This document shows, one piece after another, positions 45,458 through 56,992 of a stretch of DNA of 64,000 nucleotides (positions are counted from its first letter, which is position 1; every line of letters begins with the position of its first letter). The notes beneath the pieces are model-generated. The model was given only the letters and a program-made list of their open reading frames with translations, did no database searches and had not been told where the DNA came from. The translations under genes and the position numbers were made by a program. Origin of the DNA: Podocnemis expansa (taxonomy: Eukaryota; Chordata; Testudines; Podocnemididae); NCBI GenBank assembly GCA_007922195.1, contig ML682007.1:16715982-16779981 (forward strand), in the 5' to 3' direction.

Positions 45458-47069
45458 ATTTAGGAAGTAACAAGATTGTGTTTGTGAAACGCCAAGGATC
45501 TTGGATCAGCAAAGTAAGCTTTCTTGGCTCAGGCATTCACTCCTTTAACTTGCATAGCTGCCTGGAAATCCCAGGTAATGCAACAGTCCATATTATTGCC
45601 TGGTCTGTGAAGCAGAAACTAATAATCTCATCATTTTACCCCTCTTCATTCTGCTGGCAGTTCACCTCCGCTTTCTCTATTAAACAATAATAAAACTGAT
45701 ATAGATTTTACCTTGTTCAGATATATTGCTCTCTAAATGAGAGGAAATTATTTCAATTTGGTATCAGACTCCAGTGAAGGAAGAAATAAACAGGAAAAGC
45801 AAACACCTTTTTGAAATATTGTTGCCAGGGCACAGTCCATGGTGTGTAATCTCCCTCTTTTCTCATCAGCCCTTTGTGCAATGAGGGTCAAATTCTCATC
45901 AGATACAACCTGTTGGCTTGAATGGAATTATGCCACTTTACACTACCTGGCCACCATGTTGAGGTCATTGGTATTTAAATGTGGGTGTGAGTAAAATGAA
46001 ACAATGGATGCTTTTGTAAGGATCCTTTTTGGCCTAACCCATTGAATGAGGATAATGACATAAAGAGATTCTGGGACGGGCTAGCGCTAAAAGGTGGGAC
46101 AGACATTTTGTTTCTCATTTCAGTTACCTATACATTGCATGCTTCTTTTGCAAGTATGCAATGTACGTATGCACATAGCCCCCCCTCCCCAGAGCAATAT
46201 TGCTGATGAAATGTGTCTTAGCTAAGTAAAGCCATGACTGAAAAGCATGGGCAGTGAAGCTTTGGTTCCAGGTGCTAAAGCCTTTTCCCACCAGCTGCCA
46301 CCGTGTTCCTGGAGTATTTCACTGACACTTCAGGCTACACACTTCAGTGTGAACACAACTTGCTTTTTATTGTGATCTTGTTGCCACATAAACCGCACAC
46401 ACCACTGTGAAAAGTATGCAGTGTATTCATATCCTTGGTTGTTAAAGTTCCAAGTCCCTTAACTTCTTCTTATAAGTTCTATTTTAGTTTGTATTAACCT
46501 TCAGATTACTATCTATTATTTACATTATGGTAGTACCCAGAACATGCTAGGTGCTTTCCAAACACAGAGGACGATATACGTTATTTCCAGTTTATTGATT
46601 TGTCACAAGGTTAGTTTCAAACATAAGAAACAGATCTGATCCTGGGTGATGAAATAGAGGAGAAAGAGACCAAGGTAAACTGAGGCAAGAGACTGGTGAA
46701 TTCTTTGAGGCTGGGAAAGAAATAAGACATGTTTCAGAATTAGAAGACTGTTTTGTATGAAGGCATTTCTTTCCCACACATGCTATAATTGCAACTTGTG
46801 GGTGGGTAGAGGTGGGAGGAGACAAGACTAATCAATGATTTGGCTGAGTGCTGAAATAATCATAAGAAGATATTTTATACTTTGAATTCAGGATCTGTGT
46901 TCTAAAATGTATTGGATTAATCTCAAACTAACACAGCCTGTCAAGAGAAAAAGAACTCTGATCAGACTACATGTTTTATTTATTTCCAAGATATTTTCTT
47001 CTTAAACCCTTTCTCACAATGCAATGACTATTAGCAAGCTAGTCAGCAATGCAATCTCATGGTCCATGA
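45458..47069. other. Intergenic, nothing recognised
   Basis: No gene seen. AT-rich with short T/A runs. Confidence 0.4.
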
Positions 47070-47241
47070 ACCTCTTGATTATGAGATGCTGGACCTGGAT
47101 GACAGGGAGCAGAGCACTTGATAATTCACTTTTTTGTTCATTCCCTTTGAAGCCACCAGTATTGGCCACTGTTGGAAGATAGGATACCAGGCTAGAAGGA
47201 CCATTGATTGGATTGACTGTGATCAGTCTTATGGTCTTGTG
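47070..47241 (+). mobile_element. CR1 3' UTR fragment
   Basis: ATTATGAGATGCTGGACCTG, TTGGCCACTGTTGGAAGATA and GGCTAGAAGGACCATTGATT follow the CR1 3' UTR order. No ORF2 part is left. Confidence 0.65.
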
Positions 47242-47879
47242 TTATTTTCTTATAACTATATGCTTGGTTTGTTTCCAGGATATTTTCTTCTTAAACCATT
47301 TCTGCAGCATGTTGAGTTGTGAGGTTGGCATGTGTGATAGAGTATAGTCTTCAGAGTCAGGCAAGAACCTTAAAAACCAAATGGGCTGTGGGTTGGAAAA
47401 CACCCTCAGTAGAAGCATTCCATACCGTAACAGTTTGTCTCCTATGCAATCTGTTAGAGAAAAAAGACAACTAAGAATTGGCTAAAAAAGCAGAAAAACT
47501 ATTCCTCCATGCATCTATAATAGATGCTATAAATTGTGCACTTCAATGGGAGAGAGAAGCAAGGGTGTCATTTCAGATTTTGATGGGCAGGGCAATTTTA
47601 AATGTGATTCCAGGGGCTACTTAGCCACAGGAGAAGCTAGAGGTTTGGGTTGTTTTTTTTCCTCCAGATAATAACTTAGTACTTAGATGACAAGAGTACT
47701 AGCTCTAATTTTTATATCAAGAAAAAAATATTAGATCCACTCGCCTCTAATTCTGACGTCTTGTGTCAAGTCAATTAAGGGATCCTGGTTTTAATGTATA
47801 GTCTAAAAATTTGTTACAAACTATTAAATACAACAATTGAAACAATGGTAGAAAAGTCTAGGTGACTTTCTATCATTTA
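47242..47879. other. Intergenic, nothing recognised
   Basis: No gene or delimitable repeat. Confidence 0.4.
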
Positions 47880-48016
47880 GGCTACTTTTTACAAAACAAG
47901 CAAGGAGTCTGATGACACTTTTAAAGACTAACAAATTTATTTATTGCATAAGCTTTCATGGGAGAAAATCTCAATTTGTCAGCCACTGACAGTGGCTGAT
48001 GAAATGGGATGCCAAC
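47880..48016 (-). mobile_element. Family A retroposon-like repeat with a short inverted tip
   Basis: Core words ACAAAACAAGCAAGGAGTCT, GACTAACAAATTTATTTATT and GCTTTCATGGGAGAAAATCT are followed by the turn-back CAGCCACTGACAGTGGCTG and a short piece in the other orientation. ATCATTTA flanks both sides (47872-47879 and 48017-48024). Confidence 0.6.
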
Positions 48017-48167
48017 ATCATTTAACTTTTGGAAGCATTCTATCAAGACAAGAACCCATGAGTTTCTACTGAACCTGCCTGGGGCTCTACGGGGTGTTAC
48101 CCTACTACAAATAATAGACTAGAAATTGACTTTATAGAGGTATGAAACACACTTTCAATCACTTTCA

Positions 48168-48870
48168 CAGTATTGCCAACCCCGAATAATCAAAAAAGCA
48201 TGAGTCAGCTCTCACCAAAAATCATAAGATTGGTTTAAAAATAACAAGCTTATGTAAACTAGTAGATTTGGTATTCTTTTGATTTGCCTTCTGCTTTCTG
48301 GGCCTTTAGAGTGCACGGGGGTCACATTTTGTTTTGTCCCCAGGCAGAAGGGCTAGAAACTTTTCTTTTAAGAATGAAGGCTGAAATTACCATACATCTG
48401 CTTCTTCTAAGAGTATGTTTACACTGGAGGCTCTGTTAAGTTGACCTAACAAGGTTGTTAAGTCGACTTAGAGAGTCCACATTGGAAACTCCTGTCAACT
48501 GCCTGTGGCCAAAGGGGCAGGTGTTAGGTTGATGCTTCCTGGTGGCCAGGTACTCTGGGAGGGGGCCTGGAGGCCAATTAGGTTTACTTAAGTGCTTTTC
48601 CTCATCTACCTTTGCTTAAGTCAATTTAATAAGGTTGACTTAAGTGTTAAGTCGACCTTAAGAGGTGGTGTTATTTAGTCAGCTTAAGGAATCACTCAAG
48701 CTGACTTCATAAAAACCCAGTGTGGCTGTGGGGGTCTGTAGGCCAACTTAACTTTCCTTGAGGTGACCTAAGGCTCCAGTGTAGATGTACACCAAGCTCT
48801 GAGGCTTTAAAGAAAATACTAATTATCATAAGACTCCTGACAAAATCATGAGCATTGGCAACGCTACATC
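48168..48870. mobile_element. GTATTGCCAAC-type MITE interrupted by another MITE
   Basis: The left end AGTATTGCCAACCCC and right end complement AGCGTTGCCAATGCT form terminal repeats. Inside each end are TCATAAG/AAATCATGAG words typical of this turtle element. The middle is occupied by a GTCTACACT-type MITE (48412-48790). Confidence 0.5.
48412..48790. mobile_element. GTCTACACT-type MITE, nested
   Basis: The ends AGTATGTTTACACTGG and CCAGTGTAGATGTAC are complementary with mismatches. Inner segments repeat AAGTTGACCT/TTAAGTCGAC words in both directions. Confidence 0.6.
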
Positions 48871-49628
48871 ACTTTTGTTTAAAGGCTAATTACTTTACAG
48901 AGGACTTTTAAATACAATACTACAGTGACTGAGCCCTGGTTTCCACTTGACATGGACTTCAGTAGAGGTCGACAGGAGATGTGCAAGCTATGTATAGTAA
49001 CTTGCATATTTCCCATTAACTTCCCAATGGCTGCATACCACAGAAATGCCCTGCCCTTTACTCATTGCTACTCTTCTTTCTGGGGAGGTCTTAATAGATC
49101 AACTCTATCTACTTCCAGGTTTAGCTGAATGTGTCTATACTGACACTCATTGAAATATGCAAAATCAATCCTATGTTCTTGGGAGTGCCACCGTCAGTGC
49201 ATGTCCTGAGTTGCAGTTCTCAGACAATTATATTTAAAACCAAACATACACAGGCTCGCTGAAGTTGGAGGATCTAATCTTCCAGGCTTTAATCAGCTAA
49301 AACTTCTACTGCCATCAGTGGCTTCCCAGCTAGCTATTTCTTAACGGCCTCTTTTCTGAATTAACCTTGGCTTAGAGGGATTGGCTGTTTTTCTTTTGAG
49401 TCCCCTGCACTCTCTCTTCAACACAAGTCCCTCCCCCCTTCAGAGGGATTCCTGTCTACAGGCTCATTTAATGACTTCCAGATCCTTAATCTAATCATTA
49501 GCTCTTTCTTATCTTATGCCATTTCATCATGATGTAATCATTACAAATCAGGAAGTAAAGAAGAAATCTGTATCCATTTAAAACGGAAGAGGGAATGTAG
49601 AGTGGCAGCAAGTAATTGCTTATTTGCC
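48871..49628. other. Intergenic, nothing recognised
   Basis: No gene seen. Confidence 0.4.
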
Positions 49629-49805
49629 CTAGGGCTTGTCTACACTGAAAATGCTGCACAGATCCCCCATAGATCAATGTAATGGGATTGATTGAGTGGC
49701 CAGAGTAGACCTGATCAATTGATCCTGGAAATGTTCTCCTGTGGACTCAGTAACTCCACCCTTCCACCAGGAGTAATGCTACTTCAAAGGGAGAGCTCTT
49801 CAAGT
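49629..49805. mobile_element. One-ended GTCTACACT-type MITE
   Basis: The left terminus AGGGCTTGTCTACACTGAAA is present, followed by family-like sequence, but no matching right terminus follows. Truncated or very diverged. Confidence 0.4.
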
Positions 49806-50484
49806 CGATACAGCCGAGTAAAGATTGTGAATATCCACATGAGAGACTGATTATTACAATCTCTTTTTCCTTTTCATTTTCCATAGAATAAGGCATTGTC
49901 TTCTTCACGTCTGCTTCTAAAGCTCTTGTGTAATGTAATCCACTGGAGAGGACAAATTGTGCTAATTCATTGTTCTGGTGAATTTTGAATGCACTGCTTT
50001 GTAAATTGCACAGTCATGCTTGCCCATTTCTTAGCTTTTGTTGGTGATAACAGCCATCTGTCTGTTTCCTCAAAAAGTGCAAAACATTCTTGTTAACCTC
50101 AGGTGATGCGGTTCTTTTGCAGATATTAAAAAAACAAAAACTGAAGTGAAAAAAACCAACAACCAAAAATCTCCACAAAAATAAAAAAGCAAACCCCAAA
50201 CACTATCCTAAACTACCACCACTCTTAAATTATTTACTTTTTCCCAGAACCATTAAAAGAGCCAAAATATATGAGTTTTTCACTTCCAATACATTCATTT
50301 TCAGAACTGTGATGCAGTCAGACTATATGTAATTAACTTATTCATCCACTTCACCTTCATAATGTTTTCAGCTGTTTTTCCATACTTTAGATTTGGAAAG
50401 CGGCTTAATTGTTGAGAAGTTTAAATATTAAACCACTCACTATTAATCCTTCAGCATAGGTTTATGTAAATCATTGTCTTTAAA
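49806..50484. other. Intergenic, nothing recognised
   Basis: A-rich stretch at 50127-50200. No gene. Confidence 0.4.
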
Positions 50485-50935
50485 TAAATCAATGGTGCAA
50501 CCTCGCCTGGAATTTTGTGTGAGTATGTCACTTCATCTCTAAAAGGATATTAAAAATCTAGATGGCATTCAGGCAGGAGAAACAAAAATGACCAAAGCCA
50601 AGTATAAACCCCCAAATGAAAAAAGATTGAAAAGACTAGGATTAACTGTAAGATGGAGATGAGTAAGAGGGAATATGATAAAAATATACAAAATAAGGAA
50701 TGGTCTAGAACATAGCAAGAACATAAACTACTGATCTACCTGATCACATAACAGAAGAATAAATGGGATAGTAGGAAATTCAAAACTGATGAAAGGAAAT
50801 ACTTTTTCATATAACAAATGTGGATCTCATTAGAACAAGAAGTCATTGTGGCCAAGAATTTAACAAACTCCAGAAGGGACTAGATATTTATATCAATATC
50901 AAGCACAACCAGTTATCAGAATTAATAACCATCAC
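50485..50935 (+). mobile_element. CR1-like LINE, ORF2 C-terminal remnant
   Basis: The stretch 50676-50880 (GATAAAAATATACAAAATAA, AATACTTTTTCATATAACAA, GTGGCCAAGAATTTAACAAA) matches the end of CR1 ORF2 in order. All frames have stops. It meets the next CR1 copy tail-to-tail at 50936-50941. Confidence 0.6.
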
Positions 50936-50940
50936 AATTT

Positions 50941-52110
50941 GAGAACATAACAGTGATTTTACTGGGTCAGACCAATGGTCCCCCTAGCCTGGTGTCCTGC
51001 CTACTGACACTGGCTGGTGTGAGATGCTTTAGTGGGAGTGAGAAAAACATGGCAATTATTAAATGATCCATCCCCTACTGTTCGGCCCCCTCTTCCGAAA
51101 GTCAAAAGTTTACGGATACCCAGATTATGGGGTTTCTTTGCAAACCATCTTAGCAAATAGCCATTGATGGACTTATCCACCATGAAATTCTCTAATTCTC
51201 TTTTGCACCCAGTTATACTTTTGGCCTTCACAAGAGCCCCTGACAATGAGGTCCACAGGTTGATTGTGCATTATGCGAAGTATTTTCTTATGTTAATTTT
51301 ACATTTGCTATCTGTTAATTTCATTGGGTGACCCCTGGATCTTCTGTCATGTGACCCAGCAAATAAACTTCCCTATACACTTTCTCTACCCTGTGCATGA
51401 TTTTATAGCCCTCTCTCAGATTCCCTCCTTAGTTGCCTCTTTTCTAAGTTGAAAAGTCCCAGTCTTTTCAATGTCTCCTCATATGAAAACTGTTTCATAA
51501 CCCCCAATCATTTTTGTTGTCCTTCTCTGCACTTTTTTCCCGATTTGAGTATTTCTTTTCTGAGGTGGGACATCCAGAACTACATGTAATATTCCAAGTG
51601 TAGGCATACTGTGGCACTGTGATCTTTTCTGTCTTATTATCTATCCCATGCCTAATGATGCCTAACATTCTGTTGTACTTTTTGACTGCCCCTGTACGTT
51701 GAACAGATATTTTTGGAGAACAATCTACAATGGCTCCATGATCTTTCTTGACTGCTAATTTAAGCCCCCTAATTTTGATGTATAGTTGGGATTATGCTTT
51801 CCAATGTGCATTTCTTAACACTTGTCACCACTAAGTTTCATGTGCCAATTATAGTTTTGTGAGATCCCTTTGTAACTCTTTGCACTCAGTTTTGGACTTA
51901 ACTATCTTGGATAATTTTGTATTGTCTGCAAACTTTGCCATCTAACTGTTTACCACTTTTCCCAGATCATTTATGAATATGTTGACTTCTATGGGTTCAG
52001 TACGGACCCCTGGCAGACCCCACTATTTATCACTTTGAAATCTGACTATTTTATCTTACTCTTTATTTGCTATGTTTTTAACCAGTTACTGATCTGCAAG
52101 AAAAAGGAAT
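50941..52110 (-). mobile_element. CR1 LINE 3' half, degraded
   Basis: The reverse complement of the 3' end (TTACTGGGTCAGACCAATGG) is followed by ORF2. Minus-strand reading gives ALVKAKSITGCKREL and FMVDKSINGYLLRW near 51150-51240, which is the CR1 ORF2 C-terminus. The rest to 52110 has RT wording with frameshifts. Confidence 0.75.
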
Positions 52111-52608
52111 CTTAAGATGTGTGCTTCAGCACTAAAGGCCAGATATTGAAATATAACATTTCAGATGCTTCTCCTTCAAAATCACAAATTGATATTCAAC
52201 CCAGAAAAGAAATATCTGAAAGGCATTTCTGTTTGGATCACTGATCAGTGGCCTATTTGCAATGGGTTACTGAAATCATTTCAGTTCCTAGTGGTTTGCA
52301 TATCACAGAAAACACCGTTAGCAAGTAGCATCTTAGTTGGCAGTCTCAGTAGAAGGCTGAATTACTGAAGGGCTCCTCACCTCATCAGAGGTGATTTTCC
52401 AAGTCATGGTGGAGTCACAAAGGGGGTACATGGGAAAGCTTTGTCTTCTTCTGCTACCCCTGCTTTATTCTCCAAGTTGATAAGTAACTTCTGTTTCATT
52501 TGAAAAAAAAAAGAAGAGACGAAATGCTAATAGTCTAAAAGTCATTCATCAGTTCAAGTTACTGCTCAGAATTCCTCTAACTATAAACGTTTCACCTTTC
52601 CCTGTGGA
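52111..52608. other. Intergenic, nothing recognised
   Basis: No gene seen. Confidence 0.4.
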
Positions 52609-53077
52609 TGACTATGTCTACACTTACAAAATTAATTCAAAGTAGTTAATTTGAAATAACGACTGTGAATTTAAATCAAAGTTATTGTTTTGAATTAGCA
52701 CTGCTTTGAAGTTATTATTTCGAATTAGAAGGCCTGCAAAGACTCTATTTCAAAATAAAGTGGGCTTTATTAATTTGAAGTAGAGAGTCTTCACTAGACT
52801 CTTTAATTTGAAATAGGGGAAGGTAGGCAAAAGAAGAGGGAAATTAGTTTAAATTAAGGCTATACCGCAGTTTAAAATGGCTTAATTCAAATTAATAACT
52901 TTAAAGTAAATGAAACCTCCAAGTAAAAGGAGGTGTTATTGTATCAAATTAGCGGTTCCTTATTTTGAATTAAGGAACTGCTTAATTTGATATAATTAAA
53001 TGTCTCCTTGGCTGGGTAATAAGTTATTTTGAATTATGCTTCCTTAATTCAAAATAATGTGTAAGTGTAGACATAGC
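52609..53077. mobile_element. GTCTACACT-type MITE
   Basis: The ends GACTATGTCTACACTT and AAGTGTAGACATAGC are inverted repeats. The adjacent flanks both read GAT, a candidate 3-bp duplication. The body alternates AATTCAAA and TTTGAATT words and can fold into one long hairpin. Confidence 0.65.
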
Positions 53078-53737
53078 TGATGAAGTAGAGGATGAGAAAT
53101 TCCCCCAATGATGAAAGAGGCAAGTAATGAAAAAGAAAAAAACATGTTTCAGACAGTGATGCTTTTTAGTTTCCCCCTTAAATTTAGAAATTAGACTGAG
53201 TAAAAAACATTTGATCCAGATACTCCCAAACTTGGGGAAAGTCTGGCTCAAGGCCTAAAAAATATAGCTGAGAGTCAGCCTTCCCGTACTGCACACCAAG
53301 GGTCTCACTGAAATCAGTGATTAAACTCCAAGAAGAACAGGACTGGTCTCTGTCCATCTGGAAACTTAGACTAAACATAGAATAAAAAATGGGAGCATGT
53401 TATGAAAATACGGATTGCATAAATACGCATGTTTATATATCAAACTTTATCCCGTCTTATTAGACGCAGGTTCCTATCTTTGTGTACCTAATGTAAGTGA
53501 AAATGAACCATCTGTTTGAATGGTTTCGCAGCACAGAATAACAGATGTGTAACTGAAGTGTCATAAACAGCATTGGTATTAAACAATGCCGGAGGTTGCA
53601 AAAAACTCCTCTAGGAGGCCAGAATATTTTAAATCTTCATTCTCTTGGGATGATTAATTGTCCCATGTGTATAACTCTGTGGCGTGTCTCACATTTTAGC
53701 TAGTATGAAGCACATCAAATGGTATTAATAGATTTTA
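53078..53737. other. Intergenic, nothing recognised
   Basis: No gene seen. Confidence 0.4.
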
Positions 53738-53847
53738 AGACCAGACGGGACCTTTCTAATCATTCAGTCTAGCCTCTTATATAATCTAGGCAATTTCACC
53801 AAGCAGTTCCTGTATCTTCTAGCCCATACCTTATGACTGAGCTAGAG
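53738..53847 (-). mobile_element. CR1-like 3' fragment, split by a hAT element
   Basis: AGACCAGACGGGACCTTTCT, TCATTCAGTCTAGCCTCTTA and CTTATGACTGAGCTAGAG follow turtle CR1 in reverse complement. The sequence continues after the insertion at 54515 (AGCTAGAGCAGTTCTTTTAG). Confidence 0.6.
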
Positions 53848-54514
53848 CAGTGGTTCCCAACCTGTGGGCCGTGGACCCCAGCCAGGCCGCAGAGCAGCTC
53901 CAGGGCGTCCGTGGACAGCCTGGGAGCTGGGGGCTGGATGCCGCCGGAGTCTCTGGTTGCCACAGGGACCCAGGCTTCCGACCAGCCACCAAAAAGCCTC
54001 CCCCAGGCTGGGAGATTTAAAACCTCCCACCCTGAGCATGCAAAGCATGCTCAGAGTAGCCTGGGGAGGGCAGGCAGGTGCCCCTGGCTCCAACGGCCAG
54101 GCAAGAGGGGGCAGGAACTTTGTGAGGGGGTGTTGAGGATGGGGAGCCAGCAGGAAGGAGGGACAGAGGACAGGCGAGTGAGCAGGAAGGGAGCACGGGG
54201 CAAGGGGCCATGGCCGTGGCAGCTCCCCGGCTTAGGGCAGGGTGCCATGGCTGTGGCGGGTCCCTGGCTTGGGGCAGAGGCCCATGTCCACGGTGGCTCC
54301 CCAACTCAGGGGAGGGGGCCATGACCATGGCAGCTCCCCAGCTCAGGGCAGGGGGCCATGGCTGTGGTGGTTCCCTGGCTCCATGTGGGCCACATTCTGC
54401 CCTGCGTGGGCCAGATTCGGAGCGCAGCAGCGCCTTACTCGAAACGGGGGCCACACACTTTCTTCCCCCCCCGCACAAGGGGCTCCCCAGCCTTAAAAAG
54501 GTTGGGAACCACTG
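53848..54514. mobile_element. GC-rich hAT-type element, 667 bp, perfect 8-bp duplication
   Basis: The ends CAGTGGTTCCCAACCTGTGG and the complement of CAGTGGTTCCCAACCTTTTT are flanked by AGCTAGAG (53840-53847 and 54515-54522). It is related to the copy at 44611 by its termini. GC-rich throughout; the open frames on both strands are not credible genes. Confidence 0.9.
54204..54388. repeat. Five tandem 37-bp units inside a hAT element
   Basis: Units start at 54204, 54241, 54278, 54315 and 54352, each opening with a GGGGCCATGG-like word and continuing with GGCTCCCC...GGGCA. The period is exactly 37 bp; units differ by point changes. Confidence 0.8.
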
Positions 54515-54522
54515 AGCTAGAG

Positions 54523-54793
54523 CAGTTCTTTTAGAAAGATGGACAAAATACACCTTTGCTTTCCAGTGTATTAGGGTTTTTTTTTAATCATTTGTGCCCC
54601 TAATGAGTTGGATCTCAAGCCCAGTGACTCTTCCCCTTAAGCTGGGGGAAGGTCTTTAGCCATGGGCAGGCTTGTATGCATCCATCCCCCACCTGGTTAC
54701 AAATAATATAAGGATTCTGATTTATTTCTTTGCACAAATTAAAAAAAAAAAAGGCTTAGCTATACTTACTGAAGTCTGATCCCTGAAAATCAG
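54523..54793. other. Intergenic spacer with CR1 remnant
   Basis: The first 40 bp continue the split CR1. The rest is unrecognised. Confidence 0.4.
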
Positions 54794-54805
54794 TACTAAA
54801 TATTG

Positions 54806-54941
54806 TAAAACAAACAAGGAGTTCCGTGGCGCTTAAAGACTAACAAATTTATTTATTGCACAGATTTGTTAGTCTTAAAATGCTACAGAACTCCTTGTTT
54901 GTTTTACTGAACTAGACTAACATGGCTAGCCCTTTGGATCT
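54806..54941 (+). mobile_element. Family A repeat, inverted 5' part, perfect 12-bp duplication
   Basis: TACTAAATATTG flanks both ends (54794-54805 and 54942-54953). The insert reads AACAAGGAGTTCCGTGGCGC through TTTATTTATTGCA, turns back at CAGATTTGTTAGTC and runs to the 3' end ACATGGCTAGCCCTTTGGAT. The 12-bp duplication is too long for common cut-and-paste families in this window. Confidence 0.8.
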
Positions 54942-54953
54942 TACTAAATATTG

Positions 54954-56583
54954 GGATCAGTTCCCATTAGTGGTACATTTCAAAGAAAAAATTGGTTTAT
55001 TACGTAACCATATATTAGGACGTTAGTCTGAACTAGGTATTAGGAAATGAGTCTAAAATTGTATATTAATTAAAATGTTCACAAGCCAATTTACCTTGAA
55101 GAAGTGGAATGCAAACCCTGATATATAATCTCAGTGATTTTAGATTATCTGCCTGCCCTCTCCTAGTGTTGACACTACATGAGAGATGATGGAATAGGCT
55201 CCTCTCTTGCTCTCTGTGGATTCTTGGCTTTATTATTGTTGATCAAAATCAGCCTTTGAACAAACACAGTGGCATTCTGTGAAAGAAGAAACAAGAATTT
55301 CTCTTGAGTCCCATAGCAGGATTTCTTTTAACTGTACATCACTCCCCAAGTGTCATTCCTTTTTTCTGTTGCTTTATTCCTTGGTGGGAACACCACATCC
55401 TGCAGAACTTTTATGTTCACTAGTTGCACTTCTGTAGGAAGCCAGTTCATTTTTCTTTTAATACCTGGTTTTTGGAGCTAAATAAAATTTTTTTCTTGAA
55501 AGATGTCTTTTTTTGGTCTATTGTGATTTTAAAATCACTGAATATTTATTAAAAAAAAATCCGTATCCCCCAAGCAAACAAACAAACAAAAAAATTGCAT
55601 AAACAAATCCAATAGAGACTAGAAAAAAATTCATTAAAAAGATCTTCATCTACCTTGGACATTGCTATGGAAATTATTATTTTCAAAGAAGACAAAATCC
55701 TATTAAGATTCAGGGGGACTGTATATTTAATTTTCTTGGCTTCTTTGATAATCCCAACCTCGGTTGGTAAATGTTACTGTTGAAATAAGTTTCAGAAATG
55801 TATTAATTCATTTAAAAAATATAAATGTTTGAACTGGTGTTTTAAGTAGCAGACTTATATGCTCTTGGCTTGGCTTGCTAAAGCCACTATTCGGTTACAC
55901 TTTGGTGAAAGAAAATCCCCGTTGTTACTATGAATGTGTTAGAGGACTAAGTGCTATAATCTAAGTCCACTGTAGTCAATGGAAAGTTTTCATCTGGGCT
56001 TCAGAGTGTGCCCAAAGTGTAGGATCTAGGTAAAGAGTACTGGCTTTTCATCTCTGGAGTTCTTTCTCCAGATCTTGCTTTCAGTAAGTCTTTCATGCAC
56101 AAAAAGGTTATGATCCTGTTCATTCACAAACCCACAGCTCACTTGATATATCTGCTCAAGAGATGCCAAGCCCTAAGACATTTTGCAGTTTGTGATTATG
56201 GGTACATTGCCATAGCTGTTGGGCAGAAGACTTGAATAGGAGGAGATGCTACGTATCAAAGATGAGGTATATTAGCAACTTTAGGGCTGGGATGGGACTA
56301 GGCCAAAAAGAGATGTGGTGCCTGATCCACTAACTGCTGTGCATCCAAAACTCCCAGAATTAATGGGCATTTTGTGTGCAAAATGACTGCACAATTGGAA
56401 CCTTGGCTGGTGTCATAGGAGTTAATTTTCAGTCCCTAGCATTGACATACGGAAGCTGTATTCTATAATTTTCCCTTAAAGCCTTTACCCTTCTTTTGTT
56501 TCTCTAAAATTCTGCAGTTCATGTTAAAGTGCAATCTTTTCTTAAAAATGTAAGCAACAGGTTTGCAATAGGTGAGTCCCAGA
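54954..56583. other. Intergenic, nothing recognised
   Basis: AT-rich, with an (AAAC)n-type run at 55573-55592. No gene. Confidence 0.4.
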
Positions 56584-56992
56584 GGCTATGTCTACACTTC
56601 CCAAACTTAGCTTGAATTTGTTAATTCGAACTAATAAGTTTGAATGTAGTTTGAGCTACATTCAAACTTATTTGTTCGAATTAACAATGTATATTGTATC
56701 AAATTACAGTTTATTCGACTTAACCCACTTTGTAAATTTGAACTAACTGCCCTTAGTTCAAACTAACAAAGTGGACTTAAATGTCCATACTGTGCCACGT
56801 TCAAAGGCAGGATCAAACTAAGGGCTTAGTTCAACGTAAAGGGCAGGTCTTACTAGTTCAAACTGAGCTTTCATTACTTTGAATTAAGGAATTCCTTAAT
56901 TCAAAGTAATGAAAGCCTAGTGTAGACAGGGACTAAGTTAATTTGAATTAAGCCTCCTTCATTTGAGCTAAGCTGCAAGTGTAGACATAGCC
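56584..56992. mobile_element. GTCTACACT-type MITE, well preserved
   Basis: GGCTATGTCTACACTT is matched by AAGTGTAGACATAGCC at the other end, a perfect 16-bp inverted repeat (17 bp if the flanking A/T pair is counted). If that pair belongs to the element, both flanks read CAG. Inner arms TTGAATGTAGTTTGAGCTAC and TACATTCAAAC make local hairpins. Confidence 0.75.

Noticed and set aside
44605..45690. Long open frames on both strands
   Set aside because: They lie inside a GC-rich hAT element, overlap each other in several phases and have low-complexity Pro/Ala/Gly content.
53833..54553. Open frames of 163-178 codons on both strands
   Set aside because: They come from the 37-bp tandem units and GC-rich filler of the hAT element.
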